Below are positions 54,878 through 63,956 of a stretch of DNA of 64,000 nt, in pieces (positions within the stretch are counted from its first letter, which is position 1; every line of letters begins with the position of its first letter). The stretch spans positions 1-64,000 of the forward strand of contig JAHBTK010000002.1 in the NCBI GenBank assembly GCA_019638625.1, in the 5' to 3' direction. Origin of the DNA: Chitinophagaceae bacterium (lineage in GTDB: Bacteria; Bacteroidota; Bacteroidia; Chitinophagales; Chitinophagaceae). The notes under the pieces were generated by a model. It searched no databases. It was not told the origin of the DNA and worked only from the letters and a program-made list of their open reading frames with translations. The position numbers and the translations under genes were made by a program.

Positions 54878-56524
54878 ATGAGAACAACACTAAGATGTAC
54901 ACTTCTCGCTCTGTTGGGCGCAGGTATGCTTTTGTCATGCGAAAGCAAAAAGGATGAAGGTAAAGTATCCGGGCCACCTAATATTGTCTTTATTTTTTCT
55001 GACGATCATGCCTACCAGGCTATAGGCGCCTATGGCAACAAACTGGTAAGTACACCCAATATTGACCGCATAGCAAAAGAAGGCGCACTCTTCAAAAACA
55101 CGTTTATCACCAATTCCATATGCGGCCCCAGCCGGGCTATACTGCTTACCGGCAAATACAGCCACATCAACGGGTATATGGTAAACGAAAGAAAATTTGA
55201 TGCGACACAGGATGTGTTTCCTGAACTGTTGCAGCAAAATGGTTACCAGACAGCCTGGATAGGAAAACTGCATCTCGGAGCGATACCTAAGGGGTTAGAC
55301 TACTGGAATGTATTGCCGGGACAGGGACATTATTTCAACCCGGATTTTATAAATACTCAATATGATACCACGCGGCACAAAGGATATGTAACGGATATCA
55401 TTACCGATTTTTCTGTTGACTGGATTAATAACAGGGACACTACCCGGCCATTTTTCCTGGTGGTAGGGCAAAAGGCAACGCATAGGGAATGGCAACCGGC
55501 CCTGGAAGACCTGGGCATGTATGATTCGGTTACCTTTCCGCTTCCGGCAACATTTTACGACGACTACAAAGGAAGGGAGGCGGCTGCAAAACAGGATATG
55601 ACGATAGAAAAAACCATGCGGCTGCGGGAAGACGTGAAAGTAGATATAGATTGGGGCGGTTTTGCGGCAGATTTTGAAGACAGGAAAAAGGAACTGCTGA
55701 AACAACGGTTTGGTAATAATACCCCTACATCTGAACAGGAAAAGCAGGTGGAAAACTATCTCCGCAACGGTATGTTTACCCGGCTGGATGATCAACAAAA
55801 GAAAGTAGCGTCTGAATACTATGCTAAAATCAGCAAAGAGTTTAAGGATAAAAAGCTCTCAGGAAAAGCACTTACGGAATGGAAATACCAGCGTTACCTC
55901 AGGGACTACCTGGCAACAGCCAATTCCCTCGACCGGAACATCGGCCGAATACTGCAATACCTTGATGAAAGCAACCTTGCTGAAAATACGATCGTGATTT
56001 ATGCTTCCGACCAGGGCTTTTATATGGGGGAGCATGGCTGGTTTGACAAACGTTTTATTTACGAACAATCCCTGCGCACCGCATTTGTGCTGCGTTACCC
56101 GGGTGTGGTAAAACCGGGAACGGTAATAGATGATTTTGCTATCGGACAGGACTGGTCAGCCACCCTGCTGGATGTAGCGGGCATTAAAGTACCGGAAGGC
56201 ATACAAGGCGAATCACTGCTGCCGGTGCTGAAAGGAGAAAAAGTGGAATGGAGAAAAAGTGTTTACTATCATTACTATGAGTTTCCGGAACCGCATCATG
56301 TGTATCCGCATTTCGGTATGCGGAACAGCCGGTATAAACTGGTGAAATTTTATGGTGGGGTGGAAAACTGGGAATTATATGACCTGGAATCGGATCCGGA
56401 CGAGATTAACAATATTTATGAAGCAAATAAGGGGGAACAGTTGGTGACGGATTTGAAGGCCGATTTAAAAGCGCTGATGAACAAATACCAGGATACAGCC
56501 GCACTAAGAATTTCAGGATTGTAA
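54878..56524 (+). CDS. Sulfatase lipoprotein, Cys-type (FGly motif CGPSR)
   Basis: A 548-residue lipoprotein (lipobox LLSC) of the sulfatase family. VFIFSDDHAYQAIGAYGNK starts the metal site, SICGPSRAILLTGK carries the modified Cys, and IGKLHLGAIPKGLDYW and YASDQGFYMGEHGW follow. The pattern resembles N-acetylglucosamine-6-sulfatases (S1_11), but the subfamily is not certain. An inserted helical stretch of about 100 residues (TIEKTMRLREDVKV onward) is notable. Confidence 0.92.
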   Translation: MRTTLRCTLLALLGAGMLLSCESKKDEGKVSGPPNIVFIFSDDHAYQAIGAYGNKLVSTPNIDRIAKEGALFKNTFITNSICGPSRAILLTGKYSHINGYMVNERKFDATQDVFPELLQQNGYQTAWIGKLHLGAIPKGLDYWNVLPGQGHYFNPDFINTQYDTTRHKGYVTDIITDFSVDWINNRDTTRPFFLVVGQKATHREWQPALEDLGMYDSVTFPLPATFYDDYKGREAAAKQDMTIEKTMRLREDVKVDIDWGGFAADFEDRKKELLKQRFGNNTPTSEQEKQVENYLRNGMFTRLDDQQKKVASEYYAKISKEFKDKKLSGKALTEWKYQRYLRDYLATANSLDRNIGRILQYLDESNLAENTIVIYASDQGFYMGEHGWFDKRFIYEQSLRTAFVLRYPGVVKPGTVIDDFAIGQDWSATLLDVAGIKVPEGIQGESLLPVLKGEKVEWRKSVYYHYYEFPEPHHVYPHFGMRNSRYKLVKFYGGVENWELYDLESDPDEINNIYEANKGEQLVTDLKADLKALMNKYQDTAALRISGL

Positions 56525-56576
56525 ATTAATAATTCCGGGAAGATGTAGCTTCCTCCCGGAATCTCTTTACTTTAGT

Positions 56577-56783
56577 ATGAAAAGATTTATATGTTTTTTG
56601 ATTACGGGTAGTTTGTTATCCTGCTCCGGGGCCGCGAATGACAACGCTGCAGCGTCGGCTATCAGAAAAGATACAACAATAAAATCCTGCTGTGCACCGC
56701 CTTCCCGGCTCAGTGGCATAGGTGGAAAGAGCCAACTTATCACGACTGACTCCCTGCAAAGTTCTCATGCCGGAAACAAATGA
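56577..56783 (+). pseudogene. Small lipoprotein, possible truncated sulfatase-maturation (FGE) gene
   Basis: A 68-residue frame with a lipoprotein signal (lipobox LLSC) and the segment KSCCAPPSRLSGIGGK. As I recall, the CCxPSR-type segment occurs in the N-terminal extension of Bacteroidota formylglycine-generating enzymes, just before the conserved GMVYIPGGTFMMG block. That block and the catalytic domain are absent; the frame stops and the convergent gene's end follows. It may be a remnant of an FGE gene once linked to the three sulfatases, or simply a small lipoprotein. Confidence 0.5.
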
Positions 56784-56805
56784 GGATAAGGTAGCATTCA
56801 GGAAA

Positions 56806-57456
56806 TCAGCGAACTACCTTGAAACCAAAATGCCCATTCTGCCCGGCGATAAAGATGCTCAGCCATACCGGCAACATCATTTCTGTACTCCGGGCATTCC
56901 TTATATCACCCAAATCAAGGATATCATTCCATCCAAATTGTTGGAGTAGGGCTCCCACTTCCTGTTTGGCAGCCGCATCGTTTCCGGCAACGAACATAGT
57001 CAGGTCTCCGTATTTTGAAGCATCTACCATTACCTCACAATTTACAATGTTGAGTGTTTTTACCACCCGGGTTGCAGGCAGCAGGTCTTGGATGGCTTCT
57101 CCCAGGGAATAGGTGTTTACAAGCCCGGGTAGTAATGTGGGGGGCATACCCCTGGAAAAATCCAGTGGATTACTGATGTCTATCAATATCTTTCCGGATA
57201 GGTTTTCTGCACCGGCAGACCTGAGTACGTCCAGTGAGACCTCTCCTTTCACACAGTTGAGAATAATATCTCCGAAAATAGCGGCGTCTGAAAAGGCACC
57301 TTGTGAAGCATTTTGCCCGGAAGCTTCTACCCAGGCTGTTGCTTTGCTGTTATTGTTGGTGCGGGATCCCATCATAACGGTGTAACCAAGCCGTACCAGT
57401 TTTGTCCCGATCGTATTCCCCACGATCCCTGTACCGAGAATGGCAATTTTTTTCAT
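56806..57456 (-). CDS. NADPH-dependent F420-reductase-like protein
   Basis: A 216-residue Rossmann protein starting KKIAILGTGIVGNTIGTKL, with GYTVMMGSRT as the NADP phosphate-binding region and KILIDISNPLDFSRGMPP and RVVKTLNIVNC later. This matches the F420-dependent NADP oxidoreductase family; in Bacteroidota, which lack F420, the electron partner is unknown. It is divergent from an HxlR regulator gene that probably controls it. Confidence 0.9.
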   Translation of the reverse strand: MKKIAILGTGIVGNTIGTKLVRLGYTVMMGSRTNNNSKATAWVEASGQNASQGAFSDAAIFGDIILNCVKGEVSLDVLRSAGAENLSGKILIDISNPLDFSRGMPPTLLPGLVNTYSLGEAIQDLLPATRVVKTLNIVNCEVMVDASKYGDLTMFVAGNDAAAKQEVGALLQQFGWNDILDLGDIRNARSTEMMLPVWLSIFIAGQNGHFGFKVVR

Positions 57457-57492
57457 TTCAGAATATTTTAATTACTATACTTTTTACAGTTA

Positions 57493-57524
57493 CAAAACTA
57501 AATACAGTAGATTTGGTATACAAG
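57493..57524 (-). promoter_or_regulatory. Promoter of the reductase gene
   Basis: On the minus strand CTTG (57524-57521), 20 bases, TAGTTTTG (57500-57493), an exact -7 element, 36 bases before the start codon. A TAATTTTG on the plus strand (57531-57538) may serve the divergent HxlR gene. Confidence 0.55.
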
Positions 57525-57563
57525 AGCTGTTAATTTTGACAGGTTAAAAACAAGCATGATTTT

Positions 57564-57938
57564 ATGATCATTAAAGGCAAAAACCTGGCGTTTGAAATAT
57601 ACGGCAGGTTATACCATTGCGGACTGGATGTTACCATGAGTTATATTGGCGGTAAGTGGAAATCGGTAATACTTTGGTATCTCAGGAATGAGGTGCTGAG
57701 GTTTGCAGAACTAAAAAAGAGAATACCGGATATAACAGAGAAGATGCTGAGCATCCAGCTCCGGGCGCTGGAAGCCGACGGGCTGATCAGCAGGAAAGTG
57801 CATGGAACCAAGCCGCCGGTAAGAGTGGAATATTCTTTGACGGAATTTGGCAAAACCCTTATTCCGGTAGTGAATGCGATTGCCAAATGGGGAAGAGAAC
57901 TGGGAGAGACGGAAGGTAAGATTGTCGCCCTGGATTGA
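57564..57938 (+). CDS. HxlR family transcriptional regulator
   Basis: A 124-residue winged-helix protein: LDVTMSYIGGKWKSVILWYL, RFAELKKRIPDITEKMLSI and the wing PPVRVEYSLTEFGKTLIPV are the standard HxlR pattern. These proteins often sense reactive aldehydes, quinones or oxidants through a Cys; one Cys (YHCGLDV) is at the usual place. It is encoded back-to-back with the reductase gene, which is its likely target. Confidence 0.92.
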   Translation: MIIKGKNLAFEIYGRLYHCGLDVTMSYIGGKWKSVILWYLRNEVLRFAELKKRIPDITEKMLSIQLRALEADGLISRKVHGTKPPVRVEYSLTEFGKTLIPVVNAIAKWGRELGETEGKIVALD

Positions 57939-57971
57939 GCTGTCTTTTGCATTGATCTTTTTTTACAGGTA

Positions 57972-58499
57972 TCAATGATTCCTTACAGGCTGTGCCGGCC
58001 TGTTCAACGGCTGCTGAAACGGAAAAGCAGGATAGTAATTTCTTTCTACGCCCAGGCTGCCGGAAATAGAAAAGGTCCTTTCATCATTTACATACATAAA
58101 ACCCACTTCTGCCCGGGAGGATAACCCAGGATTTCCCATCCGGTAATTATGGCTATTGGCAAAATGAGCGTTGCCGGTAAATGCCCGGTTGAAATAAACG
58201 TAGTTGGGGATAGCAGACACTCCCGCAAAGGCAAAAAAGTTGTTGTTGATCCGCCTGTTGAGCTGTAATCCTATAGGGACAGCTACAAAATTAGCCGATC
58301 CGCCATCGAAAAAACTGAAACCGGCAGACAAGCCGGTATAACGGGAAACAAACCATTTTTTGCCCGAATCAAAACCGGAAAAATTTCCGGAAAAATACCT
58401 GTTCTGCAGATAATTGTGGGTACTGTTGAAGGGCAGGTAAGTCTGCGCTTCCACCTTTGTGGATACTACAAGGACGATCAAAACCAGCATTCTTCTCAT
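57972..58499 (-). CDS. Hypothetical exported protein
   Basis: A 175-residue protein with signal peptide (LVLIVLVVSTKVEAQ) and beta-strand-rich mature part (GLSAGFSFFDGGSANFVAV, NNFFAFAGVSAIPNY, AEVGFMYVNDERTFSISG). The strand pattern suggests a small outer-membrane barrel. A C-terminal Pro-rich tail is present. Family not recognised. Confidence 0.72.
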   Translation of the reverse strand: MRRMLVLIVLVVSTKVEAQTYLPFNSTHNYLQNRYFSGNFSGFDSGKKWFVSRYTGLSAGFSFFDGGSANFVAVPIGLQLNRRINNNFFAFAGVSAIPNYVYFNRAFTGNAHFANSHNYRMGNPGLSSRAEVGFMYVNDERTFSISGSLGVERNYYPAFPFQQPLNRPAQPVRNH

Positions 58500-58635
58500 A
58501 CACCCGTTTTATCTCTAAAAATACGGAATATTTACTTTAGTCGCAAGTGATAAGTGGTTAGTGATTAGTTGACACCTAACCAAATGTCTACTTACTACTT
58601 ACCACAACCTGAAACCCGCATCCTGCGACTTACTA
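58500..58635. other. Intergenic stretch with imperfect inverted repeat
   Basis: AAGTGGTTAGTGATTAGT (58552 onward) is partly complementary to CTTACTACTTACC a little further on, a common hairpin-type spacer in this group. No gene seen. Confidence 0.35.
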
Positions 58636-59718
58636 CTACATCCTCACCGGTTGCCCTGTCTGAACTGATTCGTCGCAGGCAAAAGCAATTTTTAAACTGT
58701 TGACGGCATCGTCCATATGGTCCGTCAGGTCAATATCTTCGCGGATGGCTTTGAGGAAATACAACTGCTCCCGGTTACAGAGTTCCTGATGATCAGGTTC
58801 GTCGGTCAGGTCAATATATTCATCTTCCCTGGCAAATGCTTCTTTATCATTCAAATCGGCATGGTGCACCAGTAATGACTCTGTTTTGGTATGGGCTTCT
58901 ATAGAATCCGACTTGCCTGCGCCACCAGCATCTTTGGCAACAATAGATACGGACCCTTTCGGACCGATCACATCCTTCACAAAAAAAGCGGTCTCGCTGA
59001 TCATAGGCCCCCAGCCTGCTTCATACCAACCCACAGAACCATCTTCAAAACGTATCTGTAACTGACCATAATTATAATTTCCTGCAGGGATCTCCTCGGT
59101 AAGCCTTGCCCCGAAGGCATTTACCTGGATGGGTTTTGACCGGGTCATCTGGCACATCACATCAATATAATGCACACCGCAATCCACTATAGGGCTGAGG
59201 CTCTTCATCAGGTTACGATGGAGCGTCCACATTTTACCGCTGCTTTGCTGGTTGAGGTTCATGCGGATGACCAGCGGTTTACCCATTTGCTGCGACAATT
59301 CAATAAATTTTATCCAGGAAGGATGATGGCGCAGGATATATCCTACCACCAGTTTTTTGTTGTATTTTTTCGCGGCGGCTACCACATTTTCTGCCCCCGC
59401 AACAGAATCTGCCACCGGCTTTTCAATAAATACATGACACCCGTTCTCAAATGCTTTTACGGCAAATGCTTCATGGGTGTCGGGATAGGTGGAAATACAA
59501 ACAGCATCCGGCTTTGTTTCCGCCAGCGCTTTATCGTAGTCGTTATACAAGGGATACTTTCCGCCCAGCTTTTCATTTAATATTTCTTTCGTTTTCCCGG
59601 AAGAAACCAATCCGCAAATTTCAAAACCATCCAGGGTATGGTAGGCCGTGGCATGTGATGCCCCCATATTTCCACAACCAACTACCAGTACTCTCAGCTT
59701 TTCTGTTGATACAGCCAT
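58636..59718 (-). CDS. Gfo/Idh/MocA family oxidoreductase, cytoplasmic
   Basis: A 360-residue NAD(P)-dependent dehydrogenase. The Rossmann motif LRVLVVGCGNMGASHATA is at the N-terminus, AVCISTYPDTHEAFA and the catalytic VFIEKPVADSV follow, and NLMKSLSPIVDCGVHYIDV holds the His/Asp pair typical of the family. It has no signal, unlike the Tat-exported relative at 2769. Probably a sugar or inositol dehydrogenase; substrate not readable. Confidence 0.92.
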   Translation of the reverse strand: MAVSTEKLRVLVVGCGNMGASHATAYHTLDGFEICGLVSSGKTKEILNEKLGGKYPLYNDYDKALAETKPDAVCISTYPDTHEAFAVKAFENGCHVFIEKPVADSVAGAENVVAAAKKYNKKLVVGYILRHHPSWIKFIELSQQMGKPLVIRMNLNQQSSGKMWTLHRNLMKSLSPIVDCGVHYIDVMCQMTRSKPIQVNAFGARLTEEIPAGNYNYGQLQIRFEDGSVGWYEAGWGPMISETAFFVKDVIGPKGSVSIVAKDAGGAGKSDSIEAHTKTESLLVHHADLNDKEAFAREDEYIDLTDEPDHQELCNREQLYFLKAIREDIDLTDHMDDAVNSLKIAFACDESVQTGQPVRM

Positions 59719-59875
59719 AACAAATTATAATATTTAAGGTAATGTGTTTAGGCTGTAAACTTACTTAAAATTGCTGATTACGGGATTTTAGAATGATTGA
59801 TTTGAAGTGATATAAATCTCAAAATCAAAAAACCGTATGACAACACTTTGCATAGAAAAACCTGAACCCGCCACA
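59719..59875. repeat. Intergenic repeat copy
   Basis: ATTGCTGATTACGGGAT at 59770-59786 is an exact match to 4334-4350, followed by similar sequence. No gene seen. Confidence 0.4.
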
Positions 59876-61414
59876 TTAAGGTCTGCCACCACCACCCGGT
59901 CCTATGGAACCTCCTATCCGGGTTACCATGCCGGAGGTTGTAAAACTGTTGCCTGACGTACCGCCGGAATAAGTGCCACTTGTATATAAACCAAAGAAAT
60001 CCGTTCCTCCTGTTACTGACCCGCCGGAGTAAACAGTATAATTTGTATTGAGCTTCATCCTGGAACTAGCAAATAACAAGGTGCTATAAGAAACAGGTGC
60101 AGTAAAGGTCAGTACCTCATTTCCGTCGGCATCTGCTATATGAACGATCTGGTTGGCGTCCCCTCCTCCCATAATGACACTCGGCACGGTAGAAACAGAA
60201 GCGGTTGGTAAAGTAGTGTTGCCCCCTATACCCACTACAATACCGCCCGTAATTTTAAAGGTATTGTTATCGGCGTCAATCCCTCCTTCGGGCTGACCGG
60301 TACCAATCGCCACTACTTTTCCTCCTGTAATGGTAAATGTTCCGTTTGAATCCATGGCATCATTTCCCGTACTTCTTGAATAGATATCTCCGCCGTTAAT
60401 ATAAATGGCCGTACCTGCGTTCAGCCCGTCATCAAATGTATTGGTCACTATTTTTCCGTTATTGATGGTCAGCACGGTCTTGCTTTCTATTCCCTCTCCT
60501 GCAGCAGAGTTCACCGTTATATTACCATTGTTGATGGTCACATACGGGGTAATAGCTACATCTCCGTCTTCATAGGATGCCGCAATACCATCATCGCCTG
60601 TATTCAATACAAAGGTCCCGTCGTTGATAACAATATATCCTTTCTCACATTCTATGCCGTCGCTTGCCGCTGTAACATTAAAAATACCGCCATCTGCTAT
60701 AAATGCGTCATTGGTATGAATACCGTCCGTAGCTGCTGAAGGGATGGTGATGTTCGTGTTGATAACGCGAACATAGTCATCGCTGGCAATAGCATGTTTG
60801 TATTTCCCGGTTACGGTAAGGCTGCCGGCGCCTACAAATATCAGTTGACCTTCACTGAAAAAAGTTGCTTTCATATCCTCTCCGGGAACACTCGTATAAA
60901 CGGCTGCATCGGTAAGACTGTTGCTCGTATTTTCCGGCACACTTACAAATACCCGTTTGGATGACTGGATATTAATGGCGGGTCCGTTACCGCTGGTTAT
61001 GGAAACATTATCCAGCGTAAGCTTGAATTTATTGGAACTATATATCTTAAATGAACCGTTGGCAGTAGTGCCGGTTAAAACATACTCTACTTCTTTTACG
61101 GTAGACTCTACTATTACATGTCCGCCGTTCACCGTTACCGAAACGCCATTATTCTCCAGCGGATTGGTAACAGCTACTTCGCCGCCATACTGAATACTGA
61201 CAACTGATGAGAATGTTGAGTTTTCAATCAGGTCATCTTCATTATAGGCGATTTCTGTTCCTCCTTCAGGCGTTCCGGAAATATAAACACTGTCAATACC
61301 GGCGCTTTTCGCAATGGTTTCACCCGTTAAATCATCTGTCTTTTCACAGGCATAATGAGACAATACAAAGGCCAGCACCAGGGAAAGACATAAAGACCGA
61401 TTGGATAATTGCAT
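59876..61414 (-). CDS. Carbohydrate-binding beta-helix lipoprotein (Cthe_2159-like)
   Basis: A 512-residue lipoprotein whose signal ends near SHYACEK. The mature part is built of repeated right-handed beta-helix turns, with recurring units of the form ITxNGGxxxVxxxxDGI (for example YIVINDGTFVLNTGDDGIA and LTINNGKIVTNTFDDGLNA). This matches the DUF4353/Cthe_2159 family, reported to bind pectin-type acidic polysaccharides. The C-terminus is Gly-rich (SIGPGGGGRP). It may be a surface glycan-binding or adhesion protein. The ATG at 61414 is preferred over the TTG at 61423. Confidence 0.82.
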   Translation of the reverse strand: MQLSNRSLCLSLVLAFVLSHYACEKTDDLTGETIAKSAGIDSVYISGTPEGGTEIAYNEDDLIENSTFSSVVSIQYGGEVAVTNPLENNGVSVTVNGGHVIVESTVKEVEYVLTGTTANGSFKIYSSNKFKLTLDNVSITSGNGPAINIQSSKRVFVSVPENTSNSLTDAAVYTSVPGEDMKATFFSEGQLIFVGAGSLTVTGKYKHAIASDDYVRVINTNITIPSAATDGIHTNDAFIADGGIFNVTAASDGIECEKGYIVINDGTFVLNTGDDGIAASYEDGDVAITPYVTINNGNITVNSAAGEGIESKTVLTINNGKIVTNTFDDGLNAGTAIYINGGDIYSRSTGNDAMDSNGTFTITGGKVVAIGTGQPEGGIDADNNTFKITGGIVVGIGGNTTLPTASVSTVPSVIMGGGDANQIVHIADADGNEVLTFTAPVSYSTLLFASSRMKLNTNYTVYSGGSVTGGTDFFGLYTSGTYSGGTSGNSFTTSGMVTRIGGSIGPGGGGRP

Positions 61415-61709
61415 AACTAACAATTTGTTAAAAAAATTAAAACTTCGTTTGACGCCCGACGATTGCCGGATTGGTAAAACGAAATTAATCTCAGCCCTAT
61501 CTAAAGAAAAAACAAAAGAGGTAAACTGGTAAAATATATCGGTCTATACTTTTTTTAGACTATGAACAGACAGTTGGAACACAACGACGCAGCGAACCTG
61601 TCCGCCGAAGGAGGATACATGAATGGTTTGAAAATTGATCAAAAGCCTTTATTCTCATATCAGTGGATTGGTTTTCAGTTCAGGCGCTTCACTTTTATTT
61701 TATACATCA
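61415..61709. other. Intergenic stretch, no convincing gene
   Basis: Upstream region of the beta-helix gene. An 86-codon plus-strand frame starts at 61562 but runs antisense into the PorP/SprF gene and has no recognisable domain. Confidence 0.4.
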
Positions 61710-62567
61710 TTATAACCTATACCTCAGGACAAAATCTAAATTGTTATCTGACACTAATGATGATCTGTCGTAAGCCATGCCTATACTCCAGCCTTGATAT
61801 ACATTGGCATCAAGTACAATGACGCTCTTTAACTCATTTACACGCAGGGCATAGGAAGCATTTATCCGGTTGAATACGGTAAAACACAACCCCGCATCTA
61901 TCAATGTACTACGCTCATTAGCCAATAGTAAAAAAGGGGTAATAGCAAACTGCCTGCCGATATTTTGCCGGTAGCTCAGGTTTATATTGATTTCCCGGTG
62001 ATTCCTGAGCAAAGTAGCCCCTGCGTCTTTTGTGCCTGTGCTGATAAGATTTTTCAAACCTGCTCCTATGCTGAACCCCTTATATTGATACGCTGCTCCC
62101 AGGTCCAGATCAGGATTGAAGTAACCTGTTTTACCGGTGTTATTATGCGGTAATTCAAACCTGCTCCAGTTGACAGCATCTATATTGGCCACTATGCGCC
62201 CACCGTAGCTAAACGTGGATGCGCCCTTTTTCATTTGCCGCACATATCCCAGGTATAGTGCATTCCGGTTAAAAAAAGAATACCTGTCGTTAACATAAGA
62301 AACGGTGTAGAAAGAATTGCTATGACCAATCCTGCCGGCGTGACTCACCCAGATATTCATTGGTTTTTCCCAGATATCGGCTTCGTTGTCTACCCATTTA
62401 TGCTTGCCATACACGGCTGTCTGCAAACGGTGATTGCTGTCTATTGCTACTATAGCGGGGTTATAGTATTGCATATCCTGCAGGTAAATATTGGGCCGGA
62501 TAGAATTTTGCGCATTTGAGGTTTGCGAGAGCGCAATGATGGCTATGATTACACCAATGTTTTTCAT
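61710..62567 (-). CDS. PorP/SprF family type IX secretion-linked membrane protein
   Basis: A 285-residue outer-membrane protein with signal peptide (AIIALSQTSNAQ) and the family start IYLQDMQYYNPAIVAIDS, then regular barrel strands (FSYGGRIVANIDAV; YQYKGFSIGAGLKNLIS) and the aromatic end DFVLRYRL. PorP/SprF paralogues anchor gliding or adhesin-like T9SS substrates. No large T9SS cargo gene is adjacent; the beta-helix protein downstream lacks an obvious T9SS C-terminal domain. It begins where the esterase gene ends. Confidence 0.85.
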   Translation of the reverse strand: MKNIGVIIAIIALSQTSNAQNSIRPNIYLQDMQYYNPAIVAIDSNHRLQTAVYGKHKWVDNEADIWEKPMNIWVSHAGRIGHSNSFYTVSYVNDRYSFFNRNALYLGYVRQMKKGASTFSYGGRIVANIDAVNWSRFELPHNNTGKTGYFNPDLDLGAAYQYKGFSIGAGLKNLISTGTKDAGATLLRNHREININLSYRQNIGRQFAITPFLLLANERSTLIDAGLCFTVFNRINASYALRVNELKSVIVLDANVYQGWSIGMAYDRSSLVSDNNLDFVLRYRL

Positions 62568-63760
62568 TATCTCAGCAGATTAAACTCGGTTAATGTATTG
62601 GAAATAAAATTACCCAGCTCGCTGATATGCGTTCCCCCGGGATAAATGTATTTTTTGATATCGCCGCCTGCGGCAGTTAAGCCATTGTAGGCATCTTCCG
62701 TGTTGTACTCAGGCACCAGGCTGTCTGCATCGCCATGGTGCAGGAAAACTTTGCCCAGAGGGTGCCAGCCCTGGTGAAAGCTGTTGGTGGCTAATATCTG
62801 CTTCAATGCCAGGTCTGAGCCGTCGGCCCAACGTTTCAGGAAATAATCACTGAACACTTCTGCAGGTTTTTTTGAAGGCACCAGGATGGACGAAAACTGG
62901 TCGTAAACAGGATAGCTATATAGCTGGTCTGTTGGCCGCCGGAGCGCAGAAAACTTATTCAATGAATACACCCCCCATGAAAAAATGGGTAACGCGTCAA
63001 TGTTCTCATTTTTTCTTTCTAAAAAACTTTCGGCAAACCGATTGAAATTGTAAGGACCGGCCAGGCCCGAGCTGGCAACCACGGTAAACTCACCTGCGTA
63101 GTTTTCCTGGATATATTTATGCGCGGACACTGCCGCTCCTGCTCCCTGCGACCATCCGGCAAGGAACAGCCGGTTATCGTAATCCAACCCTTTTTGCTGC
63201 AACACTTTTTTTACTGCCAGCAAGCCGTCTATATTCGATACGAACATTTCGGGGAAATACACATAAGGGTGATCCCTGCCTAAAGTATGACCGAAGCCAA
63301 TGTAATCCGGTATGAATATGACATATCCTGCTGTAGCCCAACCCAATCCCATATTACGTACGTCGCTGAAATCAGATTTACCTCCATCATACAGTGAAGG
63401 GGTTATCTTCTCCACATTCAACCGAACGGAAGGCAATTCAGTACCATGACAGTATATCAGCAAGTGTACTTTGGGAGCTCCTTTGGGCAATATCAGCAGC
63501 CCCCGGCTGTCTATCGGTTTACCCATATACTGGGTGCGGTAGGTTACCGTTTCATAAGTAACATCATATTCGGCAAATCCACGGGCATCCAGTTCTGTTA
63601 CCCGTTCAATAATCTCGGCCTTGCTCAGGCTGCCTTTCTCCATGGCTTCAATAAGATCGCCGCGGCTGTGATTGCCGGGAGCTATATCCTCATCCTTGCT
63701 ACAGGATATGGTTACCAGTGAGATGATCGCAGCAAGTAATGATTTAATGAAGTCCGTCAT
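62567..63760 (-). CDS. Lipoprotein alpha/beta-hydrolase (secretory-lipase-like)
   Basis: A 397-residue lipoprotein (lipobox TISC). An alpha/beta-hydrolase core follows: LLIYCHGTE (oxyanion region), FIPDYIGFGHT, the nucleophile elbow LAGWSQGAG and a C-terminal HHGDADSLVPE and GGTHIS giving the Asp and His. This resembles secretory lipase or Abhydrolase families that cleave esters at the cell surface. It is the first gene of a minus-strand series with PorP/SprF (one-base overlap) and probably the beta-helix gene. Confidence 0.88.
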   Translation of the reverse strand: MTDFIKSLLAAIISLVTISCSKDEDIAPGNHSRGDLIEAMEKGSLSKAEIIERVTELDARGFAEYDVTYETVTYRTQYMGKPIDSRGLLILPKGAPKVHLLIYCHGTELPSVRLNVEKITPSLYDGGKSDFSDVRNMGLGWATAGYVIFIPDYIGFGHTLGRDHPYVYFPEMFVSNIDGLLAVKKVLQQKGLDYDNRLFLAGWSQGAGAAVSAHKYIQENYAGEFTVVASSGLAGPYNFNRFAESFLERKNENIDALPIFSWGVYSLNKFSALRRPTDQLYSYPVYDQFSSILVPSKKPAEVFSDYFLKRWADGSDLALKQILATNSFHQGWHPLGKVFLHHGDADSLVPEYNTEDAYNGLTAAGGDIKKYIYPGGTHISELGNFISNTLTEFNLLR

Positions 63761-63956
63761 AGATCTGTTCTTGTATTTCGTATACCTTTTTCGTAGGGCT
63801 GATATTCACAAGACCGATCTTGTCCGTGTTTCATCCCAACGGTTGCTGTCTTTAAAGCAAAGATAAAGAAGAGAACAGGTATTTTTGACCTGGCGTATTT
63901 GCCTGCGGCGAGAAAAGTTGCCGGTGGTGAGAAAAGGTCAAATTGAGTGGTGGAAC

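Noticed and set aside
61562..61822. 86-codon plus-strand frame
   Set aside because: Runs antisense into the PorP/SprF gene and has no recognisable domain, though a weak promoter-like TATACTTT precedes it.
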